From: Clostridium sp. CAG:169
GTDB taxonomy: Bacteria; Bacillota; Clostridia; Oscillospirales; Ruminococcaceae
Direction: 5' to 3'
Length of the DNA stretch: 10,952 nucleotides
Assembly (NCBI GenBank): GCA_000435195.1
Contig: FR880183.1
Location: 1 to 10,952 of the forward strand
Positions within the stretch are counted from its first letter, which is position 1, and each line of letters starts with the position of its first letter. Under the pieces are notes generated by a model. That model ran no database searches. It was not told where the DNA came from and saw only the letters and a list, made by a program, of their open reading frames with translations. The position numbers and the translations under genes are program-made. This document shows positions 1 to 6,057 of the stretch, piece after piece.

Positions 1-24
1 GTCTGCCAATTCCGCCATATCCGC
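1..24 (-). tRNA. tRNA-Leu, 5' end only (cut by window edge)
   Basis: Read on the minus strand from base 24, the sequence starts with a 7-nt acceptor arm GCGGATA, then T8 and G9, a D-stem beginning GCGG, and the D-loop signature AATTGGCAGAC. This GGCGGAATTGGCAGAC block is the usual 5' portion of bacterial class II tRNA-Leu genes. The anticodon, variable arm and 3' end lie outside the window, so the isoacceptor cannot be named. A strong minus-strand promoter lies about 120 nt upstream (153-182). Serine and tyrosine class II tRNAs have different D-arm sequences, so leucine is the best reading. Confidence 0.85.
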
Positions 25-91
25 AAATGACCTCTGATTTTTATACGGCGAGGTGACCGAGGTGGAGCGAACTGCTTTATCCACAAAGGCT

Positions 92-140
92 GCGGCAAGG
101 TGCGAAAGCAACTGCTTTCCTTAAAAAGGAAGGATGCCGC
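92..140 (-). other. Structured leader upstream of tRNA-Leu
   Basis: The ~120 nt between the tRNA promoter and the tRNA 5' end contain nested inverted repeats. An outer 6-bp stem pairs 135-140 with 92-97 (GCGGCA/TGCCGC). Inside it are two hairpins: 126-131 with 117-122 (AAGGAA/TTCCTT) and 104-109 with 114-119 (GAAAGC/GCTTTC). They share bases 117-119, so both cannot form completely at once. Closer to the tRNA a 7-bp direct repeat CGAGGTG occurs at 49-55 and 58-64. The structure may be only a processed 5' leader. No T-run follows these hairpins, so a terminator is not supported. Confidence 0.4.
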
Positions 141-152
141 ATACCGTTATTT

Positions 153-182
153 ATTATAGCAGTTTAAGAAGGGAAAGGTCAA
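153..182 (-). promoter_or_regulatory. Sigma-A promoter of the tRNA-Leu transcript
   Basis: On the minus strand there is a -35 box TTGACC (177-182) and a perfect -10 box TATAAT (153-158), with an 18-bp spacer. The expected transcription start is near base 146, giving a leader of about 120 nt before the tRNA. The near-consensus boxes fit a stable-RNA promoter. Its -35 box lies about 50 bp from the -35 box of the divergent plus-strand promoter at 232. Confidence 0.75.
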
Positions 183-231
183 GCGTTTTACCAAAAGAAA
201 GAGAATTTTGAGAAGAAAGAGAAGGAATGAA

Positions 232-260
232 TTGACTTTATTTTAACGAAAGAGTATAAT
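232..260 (+). promoter_or_regulatory. Sigma-A promoter of the short-chain dehydrogenase gene
   Basis: The -35 box TTGACT (232-237) and perfect -10 box TATAAT (255-260) are separated by exactly 17 bp. The predicted start near 267 gives a 5' UTR of about 70 nt. That UTR contains a small hairpin (283-288 with 294-299, TTGTCT/AGACAA) and a good ribosome binding site. Few genes in the window have boxes this close to consensus, so the gene is probably well expressed. Confidence 0.8.
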
Positions 261-337
261 ATAGTCAATATCAATAAAACGATTGTCTGTAAAAGACAAA
301 AATAATGTGATTTATTGGAGAATGGGAGGAAAAACAA

Positions 338-1087
338 ATGATGTTGTTAAAAGATCGTGTAGCAGTTGTAACCGGTGGAACCAGAGGCATCGGATACGCC
401 ATCGTTAAAAAATATCTGGAAAACGGAGCAAAGGTCGTTCTGTTTGGCTCGAAAGAGGAGTCGGTCAATAAAGCTGTCCAGTCGCTCAAAGCAGAGAACC
501 CGGATTGGGTCGTAGAAGGAATGTGGCCAAACCTGACCGATTCCGAAGAGATGGAGCAAGCCATCGCCAAGGTCGGCGAAAAGTACGGCAGACTGGATAT
601 TCTGGTCAACAACGCCGGTGTATCCCAGAGCACCAAGCTGGAGGACTACCAGCCGGAGGACTTTGCAGGTATTATGAACCTCAACGTAAACGCACTGTTC
701 AATGCCATCCAGCCGGCAGTTAAGATTATGCGCGCACAGGGCGGCGGCGTCATCCTCAACACCAGCTCGATGGTCAGCATCTCCGGTCAGCCATCCGGTG
801 TCGGTTATCCAACCAGCAAATTTGCCGTCAATGGGATGACCCTGTCGCTGGCAAGAGAGCTGGGTCCAAGCAACATCCGTGTCAACGGCGTTGCACCGGG
901 TGTTACCCGCACTGACATGGTAGCGGCTCTGCCGGAGAATATGATTAAACCGCTGATTGCAACCATCCCATTGCGCCGCGTCGGTGAGCCGGAGGATGTT
1001 GCAAACGCATTCCTCTTCCTGGCAAGCGATATGGCAAGCTATATCACCGGGGAAATCCTCTCGGTAGACGGCGCTGCCAGAAGCTAA
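338..1087 (+). CDS. Short-chain dehydrogenase/reductase, BaiA/FabG-like
   Basis: This is a classical SDR oxidoreductase of 249 residues, a cytosolic NAD(P)H-dependent reductase of ketones and alcohols. Visible motifs are the Rossmann glycine loop TGGTRGIG (12-19), NNAG (91-94), the catalytic tetrad N116, S144, Y157 and K161 (GYPTSK), and VAPGV after strand 6. The start at 338 has SD GGAGG at 325-329, 8 nt upstream; a second ATG follows directly at 341. From memory, its length, the FG after strand 2, the GVGYPxSK block, VAPGV..TDM, FLFLASD and the SVDGAxR ending match BaiA-type 3-alpha-hydroxysteroid dehydrogenases of bile-acid-transforming clostridia more closely than FabG. No bai neighbours are present and it is monocistronic, so the substrate is unknown. 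SDR assignment is near certain; the steroid link is a suggestion only. Confidence 0.93.
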   Translation: MMLLKDRVAVVTGGTRGIGYAIVKKYLENGAKVVLFGSKEESVNKAVQSLKAENPDWVVEGMWPNLTDSEEMEQAIAKVGEKYGRLDILVNNAGVSQSTKLEDYQPEDFAGIMNLNVNALFNAIQPAVKIMRAQGGGVILNTSSMVSISGQPSGVGYPTSKFAVNGMTLSLARELGPSNIRVNGVAPGVTRTDMVAALPENMIKPLIATIPLRRVGEPEDVANAFLFLASDMASYITGEILSVDGAARS

Positions 1088-1106
1088 TTGACAAATTAAA
1101 TCCATT

Positions 1107-1140
1107 AAAAAAAGGCGATGAATTTTCATCGCCTTTTTTT
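1107..1140. terminator. Bidirectional Rho-independent terminator
   Basis: A 9-bp perfect stem (GGCGATGAA at 1114-1122 with TTCATCGCC at 1125-1133) is flanked by seven A (1107-1113) and seven T (1134-1140). It therefore works on either strand. It sits between the plus-strand dehydrogenase gene (stop at 1087) and the convergent minus-strand gene ending at 1149, and probably serves both. Confidence 0.9.
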
Positions 1141-1148
1141 ATGTGTGT

Positions 1149-1589
1149 TTAGCGGGTCAGCGCTTCTTCCAGCAGCTTTACGTCAAAGTGGAAATCCTTG
1201 TAGCCCTGCACGACGGTGTCCCAGTATCTCTGGGTCGGCGGCAGCTTGTCCCCGCCATTCATCACATACCAGAAGCCTTCAACCTCTCCGTGTCCTTCGA
1301 TGGAGAAGGTCATCGTTTCGGTGCGGTAGATGTTGTCCTGCACATCCTCGTAGTCGTCCAGTGCGCGGATGTCCTCCTCATACACCTCAAAGGCAGCGAT
1401 GGGAACAAAGTGGTCGGGACTGGGCACAACGGTGAGGAAGGAGGTGTCCGGTGTGTGTCCGCGGAACATCAGCTCATGTCTTTCGGCGTGTCCGGCACCC
1501 AGCAGGCGGGCAGTGGGACACCGAACCTTCATATCTTCCAGGTTCAGATTGCTTCCATAGGCAAAATAAATTTTGGGTTGGTTATTCAT
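1149..1589 (-). CDS. Gamma-glutamylcyclotransferase-like (GGCT/AIG2 fold) protein
   Basis: This 146-residue protein has the diagnostic N-terminal motif FAYGSNL (9-15), which forms the substrate-binding loop of the GGCT superfamily. It also has the motif around the general base, LDDYEDV with E81 as the likely catalytic glutamate, followed by Y88-R-T as in the family. Known members cyclise gamma-glutamyl amino acids or gamma-glutamylamines to 5-oxoproline; the substrate here cannot be read from sequence. The length is typical of single-domain bacterial members, and no signal peptide is seen. The ATG at 1589 is preceded by a strong GGAGG site about 8 nt away. It is a single-gene unit with promoter at 1640-1668 and the shared terminator at 1107-1140. 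Confidence 0.85.
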   Translation of the reverse strand: MNNQPKIYFAYGSNLNLEDMKVRCPTARLLGAGHAERHELMFRGHTPDTSFLTVVPSPDHFVPIAAFEVYEEDIRALDDYEDVQDNIYRTETMTFSIEGHGEVEGFWYVMNGGDKLPPTQRYWDTVVQGYKDFHFDVKLLEEALTR

Positions 1590-1639
1590 TCGACCATCCT
1601 CCTTTTTTATCAGTCTTAATATTTCTGCTTATTAAGTTT

Positions 1640-1668
1640 ATCATAGCAAGTTGTGTGCTTTTTTTCAA
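1640..1668 (-). promoter_or_regulatory. Sigma-A promoter of the GGCT-like gene
   Basis: On the minus strand TTGAAA (1663-1668) and TATGAT (1640-1645) are separated by 17 bp. The predicted start near 1633 gives a UTR of about 45 nt ending in the GGAGG site before the ATG at 1589. The upstream terminator at 1711-1753 supports an independent transcript. Confidence 0.7.
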
Positions 1669-1710
1669 GAATTTATTCTGAAAAATGCAGCTGTCATTTT
1701 GTGACACAGG

Positions 1711-1753
1711 AAAAACGGCTTTCCCCAAAAACAAATTGGGGAAAGCCGTTTTT
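1711..1753 (-). terminator. Rho-independent terminator of the GntR-ABC operon
   Basis: A 15-bp perfect inverted repeat (1712-1726 with 1738-1752, core ACGGCTTTCCCC) has an 11-nt loop. On the minus strand it ends in a T-run, and it starts about 28 nt past the permease stop at 1780. It is A/T-flanked on both sides, but no plus-strand gene enters it, so its job is to end the three-gene ABC operon. Confidence 0.9.
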
Positions 1754-1779
1754 TATGGATGAATCGTGGATGTCAAAAA

Positions 1780-4200
1780 TTAGTAACCAATCAGCGTGTT
1801 ATAAAAGACGAGGGTGTTGTCCGAAGAACACAGGGCGGTGCGCTCCATCGCATCCAGCTGTTCCGGTGTTTTTCCGGTAAACCAGTCCAGATGATTGCGG
1901 CGGGCAAATTCTGCGACGCTGATATTTTCAGAAACGTCAAAGAGCACCTGCATCGACTGCTCGGCGCTTTTTTCATAGAGAGCATCTTTATAGACGTTTG
2001 AATTTAAAAGCGGATACAGGTCGTTGCTGTATTCAGAAGGGGAAAGCAGGTAAGGCAGCTGGAATTCACTGTCCTTCAAAATCGAAAGCAGATGACTGTT
2101 TTCGATGAACAGTACGCCTCGAACCGGAGCTTCTGTGGAATCCGTTTGCAGGTAGAGGCGGTTGCAGCTCATCGAGGTGCGGTTCGGGCTGGAAGCTGCC
2201 AGAATCTGCTCAATCAGCTCGGGGTCGGTGATGCTCCATTTGAGATTGGAGCGCTCGATGGATTCGGCATAATCCTCCAGGTCGCTGGTGATGGAGAGTG
2301 TAGGGTCCAAATCAATGTCCTCCATGGTTGGCATTGTCACAACCAGAGATTGAACCTTGGTGGAAGGCTGCCCAAGATTCAGACCAAACGACTCCAACAG
2401 CTTGAGCGTTTTCTGATAAGAGGAGCGCAGAATCAGGTTGGAGCTTCCATAGGGCAGCTTTTGCAGCTGTTCGCGCAGCTCAAGATTTTGCCGAAGACTT
2501 TCATCGTATTCCTTGACACCAAATTCCAGGTAACCGCAGAAGGAGTCGGCAGAATAGTCGAAGAGGCGGTCGGCGGTCATGGTCATCAGGTCTTCGCGAA
2601 TTGCCTGAAGCAGGGCTTCATATTGGTCAGTGTCGACCGTTCCGATACGGCTGCCGATGGCGTTGTAAAGGGTCACCTGCTCGAGCAGTTCGGGCTGATA
2701 GAAAAAGACCGGTTCGCTGCTTTGAATCACTTCCGGTTCGCAATAGATTTGCTCGAGCAGCGGAAGGTCATGGGCGCTGATTCGATACCGGCGGCTCAAT
2801 TTATGACCGTTTGGCTCCAGAGAATAGGTGATTTCATAGAAGGATGAGGTCTGACCGGTATAGTCTTTTAAATCCAGCCCATTCTGGTGGAGCTGAAGAA
2901 CCAGCTTCTTTGCAGATTCCGAGGTCAAGGTGCTTTTGGGAGTGGCGAAATTGTCGTGCCAGATTCCGTTGGTGTCTACCCAGGTGTAGGAGGAATATCG
3001 GCTGGCTCCAGTTGCCATTCGGAAGGAGAGGTGTTGAATCTTTTCCTCTGTCGGAATTCGGTAGACCTGACCAAAGCCGTCGGTGACAAAAAAGATGGGA
3101 ACGATTAGACACAGCGCCATCAAGAGGGCAATGCTGCGTCCATTGCTGCGCAGCTTGGAAAAGCCTTTTCCGGTGACGCCCTCCACCAGCAGGAAGCCGA
3201 GAGGTGCGCCCACCAGACAGCCCAGCAGGGCGTTGGTGACCGGATCGTCAAAAAAATGGATGCCGAAGACCAGGAACATCATCAACATTCCTGCCAGAAT
3301 CTTCATGATTTGGGTGAAGATGGTTTGTCTACCCCACTGCTGCGCCCACTCGCTGTGGAAGCGGCGGTAGAGATGCAGCGCAAGCATCAGAGCGGCAAAG
3401 CCCAAAACCAGCCAGAGCAGCATACCAATCAACCAATGGTTGTTGTCTGGAAGCGGTGTGTAGGAATAATGGTTCATATAATATGCCATCAGAGCATAGG
3501 GGGAGAGCAGGCTGGCAGGAATCAGAAGGTTTCTATTGGCTGCGCCATAAAGGGAGCCGGAAAAAGCTGTGACCATAAACAGAAGTACCGAGCCGGCACC
3601 ATTGAGGGCAGCGGAATAGAGGATGCTCTCGATGGTATTCGAGGAGGTGACTGCCACCATGCAGGAGATGGTGAAAATGGAGCTGTACAGGACAGCCCAA
3701 AACAGAAAATCCTGGAGATGGATGGACAACAGGGTGATTGGAGAAAGGACAGAATGATAGAAAGCCAACTGAATGGACAGGGACAGCACCTTGCAAATCA
3801 GCAGAGGAGGCAGCAGGAAGGTAAGCCCTGCAAAGTAGCGGGTGAAAAACAGGCGGTCACGAGATACCGGCATCCCGTGGTAGAAATCCACCGAAAGACG
3901 GGTGTGCAGATAGTGGAACAACATGGTTGCCAGCATGACCGGCACGACAAAGCCCAGCACACAGAAGGCAAAGGAGGAGACGCGAGGGTGCAGGCTGTTT
4001 GGTGTGATGATGCTCATATCGACCTGGGAGGCAGAGGTGTAATCGGGCAGCACGGCAGTCAGCAGCAGGGCAACCAGATACATTCCCATAGGAATGAGGT
4101 TCTGTTTGACTACGGTGCGGTACAGCTCAAAAAACTGGTGATCGAACAATCTGCCGGATGGACGGGAACGAGAATTAGAAGATGACGTTGTTGTAGTCAT
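1780..4200 (-). CDS. ABC-2 type transporter permease with large C-terminal soluble domain
   Basis: This 806-residue integral membrane protein is the membrane partner of the ATPase encoded just upstream. The N-terminal half has about eight or nine hydrophobic segments (roughly 36-53, 76-97, 122-146, 161-185, 195-215, 258-277, 297-316, 324-343 and 356-373). It includes FYHGMPVSRDRLFFTRYFAGL (107-125) after the second segment, a pattern seen in clostridial ABC-2 permeases of YtrB-like systems. Residues ~375-806 are hydrophilic with no further clear membrane span, probably an extracytoplasmic domain; I believe this corresponds to a DUF6449-type region but cannot confirm it. The ATG at 4200 is supported by GGAGG 9 nt upstream and overlaps the ATPase gene by 26 nt, implying translational coupling. 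The transported molecule is unknown; related systems respond to cell-wall antibiotics. Confidence 0.85.
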   Translation of the reverse strand: MTTTTSSSNSRSRPSGRLFDHQFFELYRTVVKQNLIPMGMYLVALLLTAVLPDYTSASQVDMSIITPNSLHPRVSSFAFCVLGFVVPVMLATMLFHYLHTRLSVDFYHGMPVSRDRLFFTRYFAGLTFLLPPLLICKVLSLSIQLAFYHSVLSPITLLSIHLQDFLFWAVLYSSIFTISCMVAVTSSNTIESILYSAALNGAGSVLLFMVTAFSGSLYGAANRNLLIPASLLSPYALMAYYMNHYSYTPLPDNNHWLIGMLLWLVLGFAALMLALHLYRRFHSEWAQQWGRQTIFTQIMKILAGMLMMFLVFGIHFFDDPVTNALLGCLVGAPLGFLLVEGVTGKGFSKLRSNGRSIALLMALCLIVPIFFVTDGFGQVYRIPTEEKIQHLSFRMATGASRYSSYTWVDTNGIWHDNFATPKSTLTSESAKKLVLQLHQNGLDLKDYTGQTSSFYEITYSLEPNGHKLSRRYRISAHDLPLLEQIYCEPEVIQSSEPVFFYQPELLEQVTLYNAIGSRIGTVDTDQYEALLQAIREDLMTMTADRLFDYSADSFCGYLEFGVKEYDESLRQNLELREQLQKLPYGSSNLILRSSYQKTLKLLESFGLNLGQPSTKVQSLVVTMPTMEDIDLDPTLSITSDLEDYAESIERSNLKWSITDPELIEQILAASSPNRTSMSCNRLYLQTDSTEAPVRGVLFIENSHLLSILKDSEFQLPYLLSPSEYSNDLYPLLNSNVYKDALYEKSAEQSMQVLFDVSENISVAEFARRNHLDWFTGKTPEQLDAMERTALCSSDNTLVFYNTLIGY

Positions 4201-5077
4201 AGCCGACAGCCTCCATTTCTGTGATAAATATTTCTTCCAGCGTCAGCGGTACCGTTTCACACAGCAGCGGGTGAAAGACCGACAGCTTCTGCTGAATCTG
4301 TATCGGATTGCCGCGGACCACCATCTCTGCAATGCTGCCGCTGCTGTGCATGGAGATGATGGGGAACAGTTGAGCAAGCTGTTCGCGGGAGGGCAGCGGA
4401 CGGGCGGCAAACTGGATTTTGGCAAAGTCGCAGCGCAGCTGGTCCAGCTCCCGTTGGAACAGGATGTGTCCGCCGTGCAGCAGACCGACCTGGTCGCACA
4501 AATCCTCCAGCTCCCGCAGGTTGTGGGAGGCAATCAAGACGGTGGTGCCTCGTTCGATGACATCGTCCGAAATCAGCTTGCGTACAGCGACGCGGATGAC
4601 CGGGTCAAGCCCGTCGAATGCTTCATCCAGCAGCAGGTATTTGGGCATACAGCTCATGCCGAGGATGATGGCGATTTGGCGGCGCATCCCCTTCGAGCAG
4701 GTGGATAGCTTGCGCTTGGGGTCGATGGGGAAACGCTGCACCAGCTGTTCGTACCGCTGCTGTGACCACTGGGTATACAGGCAGGCGTACAGCTTTGCCA
4801 TGCTTTCCATCGAAGCGCCCGGCTGCTGATAAATTTCATCGGGGATGAAGAAAATCTGCTGTTTGCACGCCGAATTTTCATAGACCGGCTGACCGTCGAT
4901 TTCAATGCTGCCGCTGGTGGGACGGTAGATGCCTGCCAGCAGGTGCAGCAGGGTGGATTTTCCGGCGCCGTTGGAGCCGACCAGACCGTAGATGCTGCCT
5001 GACTCGATGGTGGTGGACAGATTTTCCAAAGCGGTGGTCGGACCGAAGGTTTTGGTAAGAGAAACCGTTTTAATCAT
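4175..5077 (-). CDS. ABC transporter ATP-binding protein, YtrB-like
   Basis: This 300-residue nucleotide-binding subunit couples ATP hydrolysis to the permease encoded downstream. Visible motifs are Walker A GSNGAGKST (34-42), a degenerate signature LSTCSKGM (124-131), Walker B YLLLDE (147-152) with D-loop GLD (156-158), and switch histidine H185 in IASHN. The Q-loop position reads IPDE (around 78-81) instead of containing Gln, a variation I associate with this YtrB/CcmA-like exporter group. Residues after ~215 form a C-terminal regulatory extension. The ATG at 5075-5077 has GGAGG 8 nt upstream and overlaps the end of the repressor gene by 8 nt. It is the second gene of the GntR-ATPase-permease operon. 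Confidence 0.93.
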   Translation of the reverse strand: MIKTVSLTKTFGPTTALENLSTTIESGSIYGLVGSNGAGKSTLLHLLAGIYRPTSGSIEIDGQPVYENSACKQQIFFIPDEIYQQPGASMESMAKLYACLYTQWSQQRYEQLVQRFPIDPKRKLSTCSKGMRRQIAIILGMSCMPKYLLLDEAFDGLDPVIRVAVRKLISDDVIERGTTVLIASHNLRELEDLCDQVGLLHGGHILFQRELDQLRCDFAKIQFAARPLPSREQLAQLFPIISMHSSGSIAEMVVRGNPIQIQQKLSVFHPLLCETVPLTLEEIFITEMEAVGYDYNNVIF

Positions 5078-5468
5078 CTTGGGTACCTCCTTGGTTGCAG
5101 GGTGAAAGGGAGTCCAGCTGTTGGCGGATGGCGTCGAGCAGTTGCTGCGGGGATACGCCGCGGCTCAACGCCTTGTCCACAGCGTCCAGAACCTCCTGCA
5201 AGGCTGCCTGCCGCAGCGATTGCAGGGAAAGGACATCCGGTGAAACAAAGCTTCCCCTTCCCGATACGGTGTAGATGATGCCCTGTTGCTCCAGCTGCTG
5301 ATAAGCTTTGGCAACGGTGTTGGGGTTGACACCCACTTCGCGCGCCAGCGCGCGCACCGACGGCAGCTGCTGATTTTCGTCCAGAATCCCCAGCATCGAC
5401 AGACGGATGATCTGTTCCTGAAGCTGCTCATAGAGGGGGACCCGACTTTGCAAATCAATCTGGATCAT
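5070..5468 (-). CDS. ytrA: GntR-family transcriptional repressor, YtrA subfamily
   Basis: This 132-residue regulator has an N-terminal winged helix-turn-helix (about 10-75) with the family core LPSVRALAREVGVNPNTVAKAYQQLEQQGIIYTVSGRGSF split across helix 2, helix 3 and the wing. Its short helical C-terminus of ~50 residues is typical of the YtrA group and lacks the large effector domain of other GntR proteins. The start is set at the ATG at 5466-5468, because GGAGGTGA (5473-5480) lies just upstream; a TTG at 5481-5483 in frame would place that site inside the gene. It is first in the operon with the ABC ATPase and permease, and a matching operator (5498-5522) lies over its own promoter, so autoregulation is expected. 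In B. subtilis the homologue responds to cell-wall antibiotics; the inducer here is unknown. Confidence 0.88.
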   Translation of the reverse strand: MIQIDLQSRVPLYEQLQEQIIRLSMLGILDENQQLPSVRALAREVGVNPNTVAKAYQQLEQQGIIYTVSGRGSFVSPDVLSLQSLRQAALQEVLDAVDKALSRGVSPQQLLDAIRQQLDSLSPCNQGGTQDD

Positions 5469-5472
5469 TTCT

Positions 5473-5480
5473 TCACCTCC
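5473..5480 (-). promoter_or_regulatory. Shine-Dalgarno site that fixes the repressor start
   Basis: GGAGGTGA on the minus strand is an 8-nt match to the anti-SD sequence, 4 nt before the ATG at 5466-5468. It overlaps what would be codons 2-4 of the longer TTG-initiated frame, so the shorter 132-residue product is preferred. Confidence 0.8.
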
Positions 5481-5497
5481 CAAATCTATCTGTATGA

Positions 5498-5522
5498 AGT
5501 GTATTAGTTTGAATAGTACACT
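5498..5522 (-). promoter_or_regulatory. YtrA-type operator AGTGTA-N13-TACACT
   Basis: A perfect 6-bp inverted repeat AGTGTA (5498-5503) and TACACT (5517-5522) flanks 13 bp. This half-site sequence and spacing match, as I recall it, the operator described for B. subtilis YtrA. It begins 3 bp downstream of the -10 box and covers the expected transcription start near 5519, the place where a bound repressor would block initiation. It lies upstream of the YtrA-like gene itself. Confidence 0.8.
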
Positions 5523-5525
5523 TAG

Positions 5526-5553
5526 AGTATAGCAGATTTTTCTGGCTTGTCAA
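5526..5553 (-). promoter_or_regulatory. Sigma-A promoter of the GntR-ABC operon
   Basis: On the minus strand a perfect -35 TTGACA (5548-5553) and -10 TATACT (5526-5531) are separated by 16 bp. A strong core promoter directly followed by a repressor operator fits an operon that is silent until the repressor is released. Confidence 0.8.
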
Positions 5554-5656
5554 GTATGAAAAAGACAGAGCCATAAAGTTTTCAAAATGCACCGAATCAG
5601 CCGATGCAGCAGGTGGTTGAATCCAAATTTTTTTGTTGGATACAGGGGAAAAAGAC

Positions 5657-5685
5657 TTGCTTTTTTGCCTGTGATGTGGTAGTAT
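5657..5685 (+). promoter_or_regulatory. Probable sigma-A promoter of rpmE
   Basis: TTGCTT (5657-5662) and TAGTAT (5680-5685) are separated by 17 bp. The predicted start near 5692 gives a ~40-nt leader before the rpmE ATG at 5731. Between this and the divergent operon promoter lies ~100 nt in which I see only a weak hairpin (ATCCAA 5621-5626 with TTGGAT 5636-5641). Confidence 0.5.
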
Positions 5686-5730
5686 GTATTTTGTTATCTT
5701 ATGATTTTCAGAAAGAGGTGACTAGCTAAG

Positions 5731-5937
5731 ATGAAACAGGGAATCCATCCAAAGTATGAGCCAACCGTTATCAGATGTGCATGTGGTGCAGAATTTGAAA
5801 CCCGTTCTACAAAAAAGGATCTGCGCGTTGAAATTTGTTCAAAGTGTCATCCTTTCTTCACAGGCAGACAGAAACTGGTTGATACCGGCGGTCGTGTAGA
5901 TCGTTTCAACAAACGTTTCGGTCTCAATAACAAATAG
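5731..5937 (+). CDS. rpmE: 50S ribosomal protein L31 (bL31), zinc-binding form
   Basis: This 68-residue protein of the large ribosomal subunit, near the central protuberance, begins with the typical MKQGIHPKYEP. It contains four cysteines, C16-x-C18 and C36-x2-C39, the zinc-ribbon ligands of the C+ form of L31. The segments CSKCHPFFTGRQKLVDTGGRVDRFNKRF (36-63, in part) are family hallmarks. The C- paralogue induced in zinc starvation lacks these cysteines, so this is the zinc-replete version. It has its own promoter and terminator. The ribosome binding site is GAGGTG about 10 nt before the ATG. I see no recognisable L31 leader structure in the short UTR. Confidence 0.97.
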   Translation: MKQGIHPKYEPTVIRCACGAEFETRSTKKDLRVEICSKCHPFFTGRQKLVDTGGRVDRFNKRFGLNNK

Positions 5938-5957
5938 GTTCAGAACTTTACGCTCAC

Positions 5958-5999
5958 AAGGCAATGCATCAGAAAAACAGACTGCTGCATTGCCTTTTT
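5958..5999 (+). terminator. Rho-independent terminator after rpmE
   Basis: An 11-bp stem (AAGGCAATGCA 5958-5968 with TGCATTGCCTT 5986-5996) is followed by a T-run to 5999. It lies 20 nt after the rpmE stop, so rpmE is probably a single-gene transcript with little readthrough into the next gene. Confidence 0.88.
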
Positions 6000-6057
6000 G
6001 CTATCCCTTGTTGCAAAAACACGGGGATAAAATCAAAATCAGGCGGAGGGAAGGCTT

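Noticed and set aside
338..1087. Naming the dehydrogenase baiA or fabG outright
   Set aside because: SDR families are very large, no bai or fab neighbours are present, and resemblance was judged from memory, so no gene symbol is given.
347..1129. A 260-codon open frame antisense to the dehydrogenase
   Set aside because: The plus strand has promoter, SD and all SDR motifs; the antisense product shows nothing recognisable.
3256..4185. Open frames of ~310 and ~250 codons on the plus strand opposite the ABC permease (also 2092-2847)
   Set aside because: They encode hydrophilic, Gln/Gly-rich sequence with no domain or ribosome binding site, while the opposite strand encodes a coherent membrane protein.
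5469..5483. A longer repressor start at TTG 5481-5483
   Set aside because: It would place the GGAGGTGA ribosome binding site inside the coding region; the ATG at 5466-5468 is correctly spaced from it.
5692..5730. Autoregulatory L31 leader or riboswitch before rpmE
   Set aside because: The leader is only ~40 nt and A/T-rich, and I see no convincing stem in it.
6001..6057. A dedicated yigZ promoter with -10 at 6028-6033
   Set aside because: The best -35 candidate (TTGTTG at 6008) leaves only a 14-bp spacer, and the 17-bp position reads CCCTTG; kept only as a remark.
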